This document shows positions 14,832 through 22,893 of a DNA stretch of 36,242 nt, piece after piece. Below the pieces are notes generated by a model. That model was given only the letters and a program-made list of their open reading frames with translations. It was not told the origin of the DNA and did not search any database. The first letter of the stretch is position 1. Each line of letters starts with the position of its first letter. Source of the stretch: Candidatus Pacearchaeota archaeon (GTDB taxonomy: Archaea > Nanoarchaeota > Nanoarchaeia > Pacearchaeales > GW2011-AR1). A program made the translations under genes and the position numbers. The stretch is taken from NCBI GenBank assembly GCA_023228245.1, contig JALOBN010000027.1, positions 1 to 36,242 on the forward strand, given 5' to 3'.

Positions 14832-15314
14832 CTAGTACCTGTCCAAGAGTTTGCGGATGTCGACCCCGATGGTTGCTATCCGGATGCCCGCACTGTCCGG
14901 ATCGGTCGGGTAGTAGATCATGCGAGTGGTGGATATCAGATCGACCTGCGCCGTCATGGTGCGGTCGTCCCTGATGGTCTCGCGGATTGCCTCGATGTAG
15001 CGGAGGATGCGCTTCGTCCCCTCTGACGGAGACCCGTCGGAGATGGCGACAAGGATCTCCGCTGCAAGCTGGATCTCGTCGTGTCCCGAGTCGGCGTCAG
15101 AGAGGACAGGCGCCTCGGTCGGGTAGATGAGGACCACGGGATACGTCGCATGCCCCCACGGGTCCGCGTCGGAGACCTCGTAGAGCACGGGGTCGGCCAA
15201 CACCATGCCGTCGGCGCGTTCCGTCTCGATGGCGCGCAAATTGGTTGGCACCTTGGAGGCGAGCCATGCCTTGAGGTCGTAGAGGATGTCCTCGACGGGG
15301 CTATCAGCCGCCAT
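14832..15314 (-). CDS. Tail terminator / tail completion protein, 160 aa
   Basis: The pattern DILYDLKAWLASKVPTNLRA at the N-terminus, then YPVVLIYPTEAPV, then a helix (EGTKRILRYIEAIRETIRDD) and a C-terminal strand (GIRIATIGVDIRKL) is typical of phage tail terminators that cap the tail tube before joining to the head. It lies between the HK97 gp10-like gene and the tail tube. The ATG at 15312-15314 has GGAGG upstream and overlaps the preceding gene by 11 bp. Confidence 0.7.
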   Translation of the reverse strand: MAADSPVEDILYDLKAWLASKVPTNLRAIETERADGMVLADPVLYEVSDADPWGHATYPVVLIYPTEAPVLSDADSGHDEIQLAAEILVAISDGSPSEGTKRILRYIEAIRETIRDDRTMTAQVDLISTTRMIYYPTDPDSAGIRIATIGVDIRKLLDRY

Positions 15315-15810
15315 TCCCGGCCTCCCAGTATTTCTTGATGTGCTCCGCCAGGGCCAGCTCGGCGAGTTTCGAGGACTGCCCAGAGAACACGGTGTAGTCG
15401 ATGGCGGCCCCGATGAAGGACCGGCGCGGCATGACTACAGAATGCGCCCGCACACGCTTGGCGAAAAACACGCGACCACCAGGGCCTACCCACCGCATGG
15501 CCTTCTTGTTCACGGGTCGGATTTCTGGGATCTGAATTGTTCCGCCAAACTCATGGATGCGCGCATAAACCACGTTGGTGCCGATGCCGTACTCAAAGTC
15601 CGAAACGCGGCGCGCCATGATCGAAGAACGCAGGCGCCCGGTGCGAACCTTGAGGGCTTGGCCTGTAAGAAAATGCTGTTGCGAATTTGCCGCCATGCGC
15701 TGGGTCACACGTGCCAGGACAAGGTTGTGCAGGCCTGGGATGTGTTGTTCCCAGCGCTTGAACGCCGCATTAACCTGCTTGTCGTCCACGTCGAGGCGGT
15801 AGGTGATCAC
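15304..15810 (-). CDS. HK97 gp10-like head-tail joining protein, 168 aa
   Basis: The start is GTG (15808-15810), overlapping the upstream stop as GTGA and preceded by GGAGGGG; a frame back to 15870 has no support. The sequence has the HK97-gp10/virion morphogenesis pattern: VKTGRLRSS-like RTGRLRSSIMARRV near residues 56-69, YGIGTNVVYARIHEFGGTI near 74-92, and a helix with PRRSFIGAA near 128-136. These proteins act at the head-tail interface. Confidence 0.75.
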   Translation of the reverse strand: MITYRLDVDDKQVNAAFKRWEQHIPGLHNLVLARVTQRMAANSQQHFLTGQALKVRTGRLRSSIMARRVSDFEYGIGTNVVYARIHEFGGTIQIPEIRPVNKKAMRWVGPGGRVFFAKRVRAHSVVMPRRSFIGAAIDYTVFSGQSSKLAELALAEHIKKYWEAGNGG

Positions 15811-16415
15811 AGACCCCTCCGATGCGACCGGTAGCCGTCGAGCACGTGGCGGACGGTTTTCGGCGCCCACTCGTCAAGGAACGTGACACCGCCCTGCGTG
15901 ACATTCAGGCCCGTCAACTCCCACTGCTTGCCGGTCTTGCGCTTCCACAGAAACCCGATGAACTCGAAGCAGGCGCCTACCAGGTCGAACGGGACCAGTG
16001 TGGTACCTGCCCCATAGCCGCCAGTGTAGACCACCTTGACGTTCTGTACGCCCTCAGAAAACACGTCGTCGATGAGGTGGATGACGCCATTGTCCCCGTC
16101 GATGCGCAGGCTCGTGGCGTTGATCTTGGTGTCTGCGCCAAACACCCCGTCGTCGTCGACATAGACCGCGATCTCGGATGCGCTGGAGGTGATGGGATAA
16201 TTCTTGGTGTAGAGCACATCGCGGCCGTTGCCGTTGTAGATCTCCGTGAGGCTGCGGCTTTTCAGCTTCCGCCCCGTGTAGCGCTCCATCCAGTAGGTGA
16301 CGACCGTAGCGATGGAGCACAGCACGCCGTCCGACGCCACGTCCCCGGAGGTGATCCCCAGGTATTCCTTGATGTCGGCGAGGGCCGGGAGGAAGTAGGT
16401 GGACTCGTACGTCAT
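15807..16415 (-). CDS. Head-tail connector protein, 202 aa
   Basis: The N-terminal helix pair (LPALADIKEYLGITSGDVAS, then IATVVTYWMERYTGRKLKSR) and the central strands (VKVVYTGGYGAG near residues 126-137, followed by a helix VPFDLVGACFEFIGFLWKRK) match phage gp6-like connectors that join the portal to the tail. It follows the radical SAM gene by 7 bp, with GAGGG before the ATG at 16413-16415. Its position after portal and capsid genes agrees. Confidence 0.75.
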   Translation of the reverse strand: MTYESTYFLPALADIKEYLGITSGDVASDGVLCSIATVVTYWMERYTGRKLKSRSLTEIYNGNGRDVLYTKNYPITSSASEIAVYVDDDGVFGADTKINATSLRIDGDNGVIHLIDDVFSEGVQNVKVVYTGGYGAGTTLVPFDLVGACFEFIGFLWKRKTGKQWELTGLNVTQGGVTFLDEWAPKTVRHVLDGYRSHRRGL

Positions 16416-16422
16416 GCTTCCC

Positions 16423-17244
16423 TCATTTCAGGTAGACGATCTTCCCGTCGATCGGCGTGTTGAAGTCGCACTTCTCGCAGGCGCCCGAGTAGATCCCTTT
16501 CGCCTCCTCGGCCTGTAGGCGCAGGCGCGTCGGGTGGTTCATAAGCTCCGTCAGGCTGTTCTCGAACACGTTGCCGTAGGTCTGCGGGTCCTTCAGGTCC
16601 GTGGAGATCCCGCACGTGCAGATCTGGCAGGTACCGTCCGGGAAGACGGTGATATTGCTTAGGTTCTCACAGAACACGCGGACCGGCGCGGTCTGCTTTT
16701 CGTCTTCGCTTGCCCACCGCTCGGGAATGTTCGTCCTGCGGTAATTCAACCGCACGTGCCCAGGGAAGTCCTTCCACAGCTCGCCGAACTGCTGTTCTGT
16801 TCCGCGGTTTCCGCTCCAGACCACCATGTGAACCTGCGCGTCACGGACCTTAGCCTTGAAGTCGTCATAGTGCGCGCGGATGTTGGCCTGGACTTCCTCG
16901 AAGTTGAGGCCCGTGGTGAACTCGTAGGCCTCCTTCGTGCCGCCGTTGAACGAACAGATATAGGCCTCGACGTGCGGGACGAATGGAATGCGCTTGGCGT
17001 TCGTAGTGAAAACGACGGGGCGTTTGTGGTACTCGTCCATGATGTGCAGATACTCCTCGGCGTTGTCCAGCGTATTGATGTCGCCGAGCGTGTTCATCAC
17101 GAGTCGCTCCACTTCCGGCTCGTCGTTCAGCCGTTTCCACAGATCGCGGAACCGATCGACGGGCATGGTGCCGTGGAACATCCACGTCTTGCAGGTCTTG
17201 CATGCGGTGCCACAGGAGAACGTAGGGACAAGCATGATATCCAT
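16423..17244 (-). CDS. Radical SAM protein with SPASM-like C-terminal cysteines, 273 aa
   Basis: The cluster-binding motif is C-x3-C-x2-C at Cys11, Cys15, Cys18 (PTFSCGTACKTCKTW), which holds the [4Fe-4S] cluster that cleaves S-adenosylmethionine. GDINTLDN near 54-61 and YICSFNGGTKEAYEF near 95-109 fit the barrel. C-terminal Cys192, 206, 209, 211, 256 and 259 resemble a SPASM/twitch auxiliary cluster domain, typical of peptide- or sugar-modifying enzymes. The start at 17242-17244 has GGAG upstream and overlaps the methyltransferase stop (TGATG). It is the last of three enzymes inserted between capsid and connector genes. The substrate is unknown. Confidence 0.85.
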   Translation of the reverse strand: MDIMLVPTFSCGTACKTCKTWMFHGTMPVDRFRDLWKRLNDEPEVERLVMNTLGDINTLDNAEEYLHIMDEYHKRPVVFTTNAKRIPFVPHVEAYICSFNGGTKEAYEFTTGLNFEEVQANIRAHYDDFKAKVRDAQVHMVVWSGNRGTEQQFGELWKDFPGHVRLNYRRTNIPERWASEDEKQTAPVRVFCENLSNITVFPDGTCQICTCGISTDLKDPQTYGNVFENSLTELMNHPTRLRLQAEEAKGIYSGACEKCDFNTPIDGKIVYLK

Positions 17245-17705
17245 CAGCGTTTCTCCATGAGCCACTCGATGTTCCCGTGAACATCCGGGGCACAGCGCAG
17301 GATTTTGAACTTGCGCGCAGTGTAGTAGCCGTACCGCTTGCCGATGTCCGTGTCTGGGTCGAAGTAGTCCAAGGACTTGCGGTGAAGATGGTGCAGGTGC
17401 GTCAGGTCGATCCATGAGTTTTCATGCTGGAACGACGGCGTCCTGATCTTCAGTAAACCGCCGACGGTAAGGATGCGCCATGCCTCCTCGACGGCTCTGA
17501 TGGGCTTCGCCAGGTGCTCGATCACGTCGTACATGATCGCGGTGTCGAAAGCCCCGTCGTCGAACGGCCACGGTATGACATCGAGGTCGTGGACGATATC
17601 GGGTTTCGCCTCAGGGTTGAAGTCGACGTTGACCGCGCCTTTGGTTTTCTCCCACCCGCTTCCAAGGTTGACCGTCCTGGAAAGGGCCCTCTCCGATTCC
17701 GTCAT
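17244..17705 (-). CDS. Class I SAM-dependent methyltransferase, 153 aa
   Basis: Motif I is VNLGSGWEKTKGAVNVDF (about residues 12-29). A post-I acidic segment DIVHDLDVIPWPFDDGAFDT follows, and DVIEHL (60-65) precedes the helix AVEEAWRILTVGGLLKIRTP. This matches the Methyltransf_11 type common in glycan and small-molecule clusters. The ATG at 17703-17705 has AAGGAGG upstream and overlaps the glycosyltransferase stop (ATGA). It is short, with little beyond the core fold. It is probably a partner of the adjacent glycosyltransferase and radical SAM enzyme. Confidence 0.85.
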   Translation of the reverse strand: MTESERALSRTVNLGSGWEKTKGAVNVDFNPEAKPDIVHDLDVIPWPFDDGAFDTAIMYDVIEHLAKPIRAVEEAWRILTVGGLLKIRTPSFQHENSWIDLTHLHHLHRKSLDYFDPDTDIGKRYGYYTARKFKILRCAPDVHGNIEWLMEKR

Positions 17706-18721
17706 GCAGCCGCCTCCTTGAGCCAGATGTTTTGATTGATCAGCGCCATGAAGCTGCGCGCCGATTTGTCCCACGTGATGTCCCTGCGGATACGTGCCGC
17801 TGCCGCGCGCCCCCTGCGAAGCGCCTCGTCGTAGTCGGAGTAGACCTGCGCCATCCGGCGCGCCAGGTGCTCCGGGTCAGGGGATACGGCAGGCGTGGAG
17901 TGGTAGATGGACCTAGACCCGTCGTCGTTCAGTTTGACGGTACGCACGTCCTTCATGGAGAACTTGAGCGTGTAGCCCTCGCGCTCGGAAATGAAGTCGT
18001 TCGGCCCGCTCCATGGGGTGTAGATGCAAGGAAGCCCCGTTGCCATGGCCTCGGCCAGCGTCAGGCCGAACCCCTCCCCCATCGTAGGGAAGAGGAATGC
18101 GTGGGAAATGCCGTAGAGCGCCACGAGGTTCTCCGTGCTGTAGTCCCGTGTGTCCACGTAGACATGGTGTTCGGCGAACGGTACGACGCGCTCCTCCTTC
18201 GTCTGCTGCGTGGTCTTCATCACGAGGACGGAGCGCTTCCACTCGGCGCGGTACTTGTGCTCGAAAATCTGCCACCCAAGGGCCACGTGCTCGTATCCCT
18301 TGCGGGGATTGGATGCCCCGACCCACAGGTAGCGGAACGGCTCTCCCTTGGGGAACGTGCGCGTCACGTAGGCGAAGCGCTCCACGTCCACGCCTTCCCA
18401 GCACACGACCACGGGCTTGTCGGTGTACTTCTCAAACACGTGTTTGTTGTGGCGGCAGGGAACCACAATCAGGTCAGCAAGTTGTAGCGGCGGCACCCAC
18501 TCCGGCGGGAGCGTCTCGCCCTCGTACATCGTATACAGCACGTTGTACTTGCCGAAGATCGGGAGGAACCCGGTAGGGACGACGATGTGGACGGCGATGT
18601 CGGCGGCGTCGCTGATCTCCACGCCCTGAGCTTCCAGGGCCGCGCGGAGCATGCGCTGGTGCGTGCTGTACCCGTAGCCGTTGCCCTTCATGTTGTAGTT
18701 GGCCGTCCACTGGAGTTTCAC
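17702..18721 (-). CDS. GT4-family (GT-B fold) glycosyltransferase, 339 aa
   Basis: The C-terminal half carries the GT4 hallmarks: RYLWVGASNPRKGYEHV near 130-146, then E-x7-E at Glu216/Glu224 in PTMGEGFGLTLAEAMATGLP, which contacts the nucleotide-sugar. The N-terminal half has a Rossmann-like region (FGKYNVLYTMYEGETLPPEW). The start is GTG (18719-18721) overlapping the zinc-ribbon gene stop (GTGA). It is cytoplasmic with no membrane anchor. Placed right after the capsid gene, it may decorate virion proteins or another phage product; this is inference. Confidence 0.85.
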   Translation of the reverse strand: MKLQWTANYNMKGNGYGYSTHQRMLRAALEAQGVEISDAADIAVHIVVPTGFLPIFGKYNVLYTMYEGETLPPEWVPPLQLADLIVVPCRHNKHVFEKYTDKPVVVCWEGVDVERFAYVTRTFPKGEPFRYLWVGASNPRKGYEHVALGWQIFEHKYRAEWKRSVLVMKTTQQTKEERVVPFAEHHVYVDTRDYSTENLVALYGISHAFLFPTMGEGFGLTLAEAMATGLPCIYTPWSGPNDFISEREGYTLKFSMKDVRTVKLNDDGSRSIYHSTPAVSPDPEHLARRMAQVYSDYDEALRRGRAAAARIRRDITWDKSARSFMALINQNIWLKEAAA

Positions 18722-18873
18722 TTCGCCACCTTCAAGATGACGCGGGGGTCTTTCGGCCCCCACGTCCGCGTGTCCTTCGGCTCCGTGCGCCCGCCACACC
18801 GTGTGCATTCTAGCGCGACGATTGCCGTAAAGACGATTCCACAGTGCGGGCAGACCCGCACGATCCGGCTCAT
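18718..18873 (-). CDS. Zinc-ribbon miniprotein next to the capsid gene, 51 aa
   Basis: The product begins MSRIVRVCPHCGIVFTAIVA and contains a second pair C-T-R-C, giving C-x2-C...C-x2-C (Cys8, 11, 23, 26), followed by a basic tail ending VILKVAK. The ATG at 18871-18873 is two bases after the capsid stop, suggesting translational reinitiation, and its stop overlaps the glycosyltransferase GTG. It could be a nucleic-acid-binding or scaffold protein; unknown. Confidence 0.7.
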   Translation of the reverse strand: MSRIVRVCPHCGIVFTAIVALECTRCGGRTEPKDTRTWGPKDPRVILKVAK

Positions 18874-18875
18874 GT

Positions 18876-20213
18876 CTACGCCGCCGTCACGATCCGACCG
18901 TACATGTTGGCCATGTGCTGCGCGAAGGCGTAGCGATTGAACAAGGCGAAGATCACCTCGTGCGAGAGGCCGCGGGTGAACGGGTCCACGAAGAAGCTGG
19001 TGCTCCTCGCGCGTTCGCCGATGATGAAGCCCTTGAGATCGCCGAACAGGATGAAGCCGGTGCTCGCGGCGCTCGTGCTGGGCCCCTTCGGAACCTCAGA
19101 GATGGGCCACCCGTGAACCGTCTGCGGGCCTCCTGCGGCCAGGGACGGGATGAACAGCGGCCGCCCCGTGGTGTCCTTGAGGCCGTAGATGTAGTTCCAC
19201 AGGATGGTCCGGTGCGCGAAGAAGCGGGGATTGGGGGCGTGCAGCACCTTGGCGATAAGGCCGCGGATGTCACTCTCCAGCAGCTCGGAGAAGTTGCTGG
19301 ACCCCGTGTCGAACGTCTGGCTGTATCCGGCGCTCTTGAACACGCCGGAGCACGGGTCACCGGCACCGATGAACACGGCGCTGTCGATGGTCTGACCGTT
19401 GGCTTCGGAGAACTGGTCCATAAGCTGGTTGACGAGGCCGCCTCGGACCTGCGCGTCTTCCATGTCTTCCACGGTAATCCGCGTATACCCGTCCAGCCTT
19501 TTGGCCGTCAGGGTCGTGCGCGCCACGGTCGGGTTGACCTCTGTCGCCGCCGTCGCCTCGTTGGTGATGATCACGCCGCCCAGGCTGTTCACGGTCGCGT
19601 CTTCCTTGTTGACGTACTTGACGTCCGAGAGCATGCGCTCGATGCGGCAGAACTGGAGGGCCACGGAATCGTCCCGCGTGTAGCTGGACCACTCGTCGGA
19701 GAACTCGTCCGGGGTGAGCCATCCGCCCGCTGTCGTGGTCCCCTCGTTCATCCCGGCCTTGATGATGGCCTGTTCCTGCCCAGGGTTTTTCTTGGCCATT
19801 TCGTACATGTCCAGGAAGGTCTTGACGAAAGCCTCGGCGCGCTGCGGGTTGGCCTGCATGTTCGCACGGAACATGGCGTGGTCAGCTCCCTTTCCTTTGA
19901 GACCGAGGTTGGCCATCTCGGCCTTGAACCTGTAGCCCTTGTACATCCCTGGGGCTCCGGCGGTGATGCCAAGACCCACGGACTTGCCGTCGGACGCGAC
20001 TTCGGAAGCCATCCCGCCGAACTGGCTGCGCAACTTCGCGGCTTCCGCGGACAGGGCGTCCATGGCGGCCTTGTTCTTCGCCTCTGCCTTGGCGTCGGCT
20101 TTTTCCTGCGCGTCTTTCTCGATGGCCTTGATGAGCTGTTCCTCGTACTCGGCCTTCTTGACAGGGTCGGCTTCCTTCGCGATCAATGCGCGAAGCAGTT
20201 TGATTTCGTTCAT
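18876..20213 (-). CDS. Major capsid protein, HK97 fold, 445 aa
   Basis: Residues 1-70 are a charged coiled coil (PVKKAEYEEQLIKAIEKDAQ), the scaffolding delta domain normally removed by the prohead protease. The HK97-fold body includes TTTAGGWLTPDEFSDEW near residues 158-174, TRITVEDMEDA in the spine region, a P-domain near 268-330 and FFAHRTILWNYIYGLKD. It is preceded by the protease (ATGA overlap) and has AGGAG before the ATG at 20211-20213. It forms the procapsid shell. Confidence 0.9.
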   Translation of the reverse strand: MNEIKLLRALIAKEADPVKKAEYEEQLIKAIEKDAQEKADAKAEAKNKAAMDALSAEAAKLRSQFGGMASEVASDGKSVGLGITAGAPGMYKGYRFKAEMANLGLKGKGADHAMFRANMQANPQRAEAFVKTFLDMYEMAKKNPGQEQAIIKAGMNEGTTTAGGWLTPDEFSDEWSSYTRDDSVALQFCRIERMLSDVKYVNKEDATVNSLGGVIITNEATAATEVNPTVARTTLTAKRLDGYTRITVEDMEDAQVRGGLVNQLMDQFSEANGQTIDSAVFIGAGDPCSGVFKSAGYSQTFDTGSSNFSELLESDIRGLIAKVLHAPNPRFFAHRTILWNYIYGLKDTTGRPLFIPSLAAGGPQTVHGWPISEVPKGPSTSAASTGFILFGDLKGFIIGERARSTSFFVDPFTRGLSHEVIFALFNRYAFAQHMANMYGRIVTAA

Positions 20214-20836
20214 ATCGAACTCCTGGTTGAGATGTATGTGTCCGCGATGTCCACGCGCTTGGACTCGCTTTGATTCTGCGTGATGGCTTCGGGGTCGCGC
20301 GCAGGGGCAGCGCCCTTTGTGCCTTCCGCTTCCTCATGCGAGGCCAGCATCTTGGCGATGGCGGAGAGGGGCGCGCCTCTACGAGACGCGGCATCCCTGA
20401 GAATCGTTGCCGAAGCGTTGGCGGGCACGGGCACGGCGGAAACCTCCAGGAGCTCCCAGGCCTTGTACGTGCGCACGCCGTCTATGATGTCGATCTTCTC
20501 CATCTCGGGAAGGAACCCTATGGAGAACGAGGAGGCGAAACCCTCGTCGAACAGGTATTTGATTTCCTGTCCCAGTTGAGTATCCGCGAACTGTATGTCA
20601 AGCAACAGCGCCTTGTCAGACGATTTCGCGCTCAGGGGCTTGCCAATGATGGCGCGGACGCTCCAGTCGTGGTCCGCCAGGATCGATCCGTATTTCAGGA
20701 AGTGGTCCAGATTGGTGACTCCGCCGGGTAGGACGCGCTCACCCTGCCGGTCAAGGTCGTCAGTGGTGGCCGCAATGGTGTATCGGTTTTCCTTGGCGTC
20801 CTTTTTAACCATGACGCCAGATAGGTATTTGTTCAT
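20210..20836 (-). CDS. HK97-type prohead protease, 208 aa
   Basis: The start at 20834-20836 follows GAGGGGG and overlaps the portal stop (ATGA); the longer frame to 21016 lies inside the portal gene. Conserved segments are DRQGERVLPGGV near 29-40, ILADHDW with His56, and SSFSIGFLP with the likely nucleophile Ser105. These are the His and Ser of the S78 (HK97 gp4) peptidase family, which trims capsid delta domains during head maturation. The C-terminal 45 residues are polar and probably self-cleaved. Confidence 0.88.
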   Translation of the reverse strand: MNKYLSGVMVKKDAKENRYTIAATTDDLDRQGERVLPGGVTNLDHFLKYGSILADHDWSVRAIIGKPLSAKSSDKALLLDIQFADTQLGQEIKYLFDEGFASSFSIGFLPEMEKIDIIDGVRTYKAWELLEVSAVPVPANASATILRDAASRRGAPLSAIAKMLASHEEAEGTKGAAPARDPEAITQNQSESKRVDIADTYISTRSSI

Positions 20837-22893
20837 GGGTTTTCCCCCTCGTAGATGGGTACGTGTATGCAGCGGCAGTTGATGACTTCCTCGGGAGCCC
20901 CGGCAGGGTCCAGCGGGAACGCGCACCCGTTGGAGAACGTCGCGCCGAATGGGACCACCTTGCCGTCCAGCGCCCGATGGGAGTCGCGGACATTCGCATT
21001 CCTTGCGCTGATCCACTTTTTCGCAACGGGGAACGTGCTCGCCATGCTCTTGTCCCTGGCCTCGCTGTAGGCGCCATGGACCTCGGTGCGCGCGATGGTC
21101 CTGGCGTGGTGGGACATTTCGCCCATGACGCCGTTGCAGTTCTTGACCAGCAGGTCCGCGGCGTCGATCTCGGAAAGCCCCTGTTCGGTGGCCTGCTTCA
21201 TGGTCTCGCGGATCTTCTCGACAAGGCGCTTGCGGGCGTTCTCATTGATCTCGACAACCTTCGACGTATGCAACGCAATGGAGGCAAGTGCCTCTTCCGA
21301 CGCAACGTCGAATGTCCCGCCCACGATGGTCCCGGCGCCCGTTCCCAGGGCCATCTCGATCCACTTGGATAGAATGCGTTTCATCTTGTCGTCGTCGAAC
21401 AACTGTTCGATCTCAGTCGATGACACGGGGTCCTGCGACATTTTCAACACGGATCCATCGGCGCCGTATCCCTTCAGGAGCTTTCCAAAAAGTTTGGCCT
21501 CGATGTCGGCAAAGTATTTTTTCAGGTCGCGGTCACATCCGTTGGCTTTCGGTCCTATGACGCGCATGACTTCGCGCCACTTGTCGGAGCGTACCGCTTC
21601 CAGTTTGGCGTCCTCGATCTCCCGCACCTTGGCGCTGTGCGTGACCACGGTCTCCCCGCGGACCTGCTTCGGCTCCGTGGGGGCAGGGGCAAGGTACGCG
21701 GCGGGTGCGCTCATGGGCTCGTCGCGCCACGGCTGCGGCTGAAAGCCTAGATCGAATCGCTCGTTGATCTCGTTGGCGGTGAAGCCGATGGCGTAGAGCT
21801 TCGTAGCCGCGTCCACCTTTTGCAGGAAGGCGTTGTTGATGGCGTCCACCTTGCGCAGGTTGAACTTGCCCGTGTAGCCCAGGGGATTTAACATCGAGGC
21901 GTTGAACTTGTCCTCGACGCGCGTCATGATCGGGACCAGGGAGCGAATCCAGAACGACAAGTCTGCGCTCTGTGCGGTGGCGTAGTTGGTGTCCTCGTAG
22001 AGGCTGATGACGCTCTTGGGGACCTGGAAGATCATGCACATTTCGTCACGGCCGTTTTTCAGCTGGCCCAGGAACTCCATGTCGCGCTGATTGATGCCGA
22101 GCTTTTCGACCGATGCCCCGCCGTCCATAATCAACGCCGAGTGCGCGTTCTCCACGCCTTTGCGCGATCTGATCAGGCGCTCATTCTCGGCCTTGAACTC
22201 GGGATCGGAAAGCATCTCCGGAAACTTGAAGACCACGGGGGGCGTGGCGTCGTTCTTGAAGAAGTTGCGGTTGTACCGAAGCGCGTCATATCCGCTCTCG
22301 GCGGTGAGGCGCGCGGCACGCAAGGGGGCGAGCCCGCGGATGGGGTCCTTGGGGTTCCAATACTTGTCGAAGAGCAAACGTTCCCGCTCGATAAATTCCC
22401 GCTTGTTCTTCACCATGTGCCACCAGCCGACAGTCGCGCCGTTTGACGCCACTGCCGGCCTCATGTCGTCGCTGTTCCATACCCACAGGTACGCCGGGAC
22501 CCCGTCGCGCGCCGTCTCCTTATCCATGGCTACGTGCCACTCCCCGGAGGTCTCCAGGCTGATGATGACGGCCTCGAACAGCTGCGTGTTGGACATCCAC
22601 GGGTTCGGGTTGCGGAACAGGTCTACGATGGTCCCGGAGGTGAGCGGCTTCTCTGACCCGGTTTTGTAGATGTCGAACGGCACGGCGGCGATGTTGCGCG
22701 CCTTGGCGTTGACGCAGGCGTAGACGGCCGCGAGCTGGGCGTAGGGGTCGGTCAGCGAGGAGTCGTCCTCGATGTGGAAGATTTTCTTGAGGATCGGGTC
22801 GGTCAGCTTGTAGGTCCTCGTGCTCGTCTTAGTGACGGCCCAGGAGAACATGCGGCGGGAGACCACGGCGGCGATGTCACGCATAACACCCAT
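20833..22893 (-). CDS. Portal protein fused to a C-terminal MuF-type domain, 686 aa
   Basis: The first about 400 residues are an HK97-type portal: YAQLAAVYACVNAKARNIAA near 50-69, EAVIISLETSGEWHVAMDKE, LAPLRAARLTAESGYDALRY, and the wing helix FNASMLNPLGYTGK. After a linker, the C-terminal about 100 residues match the MuF/SPP1 gp7 minor head domain (ARTEVHGAYSEARDKS, then NVRDSHRALDGK and VINCRCIHVP). In most phages these are two genes. The start at 22891-22893 overlaps the TerL stop (TGATG). The portal dodecamer is the DNA gate of the capsid. Confidence 0.9.
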   Translation of the reverse strand: MGVMRDIAAVVSRRMFSWAVTKTSTRTYKLTDPILKKIFHIEDDSSLTDPYAQLAAVYACVNAKARNIAAVPFDIYKTGSEKPLTSGTIVDLFRNPNPWMSNTQLFEAVIISLETSGEWHVAMDKETARDGVPAYLWVWNSDDMRPAVASNGATVGWWHMVKNKREFIERERLLFDKYWNPKDPIRGLAPLRAARLTAESGYDALRYNRNFFKNDATPPVVFKFPEMLSDPEFKAENERLIRSRKGVENAHSALIMDGGASVEKLGINQRDMEFLGQLKNGRDEMCMIFQVPKSVISLYEDTNYATAQSADLSFWIRSLVPIMTRVEDKFNASMLNPLGYTGKFNLRKVDAINNAFLQKVDAATKLYAIGFTANEINERFDLGFQPQPWRDEPMSAPAAYLAPAPTEPKQVRGETVVTHSAKVREIEDAKLEAVRSDKWREVMRVIGPKANGCDRDLKKYFADIEAKLFGKLLKGYGADGSVLKMSQDPVSSTEIEQLFDDDKMKRILSKWIEMALGTGAGTIVGGTFDVASEEALASIALHTSKVVEINENARKRLVEKIRETMKQATEQGLSEIDAADLLVKNCNGVMGEMSHHARTIARTEVHGAYSEARDKSMASTFPVAKKWISARNANVRDSHRALDGKVVPFGATFSNGCAFPLDPAGAPEEVINCRCIHVPIYEGENP

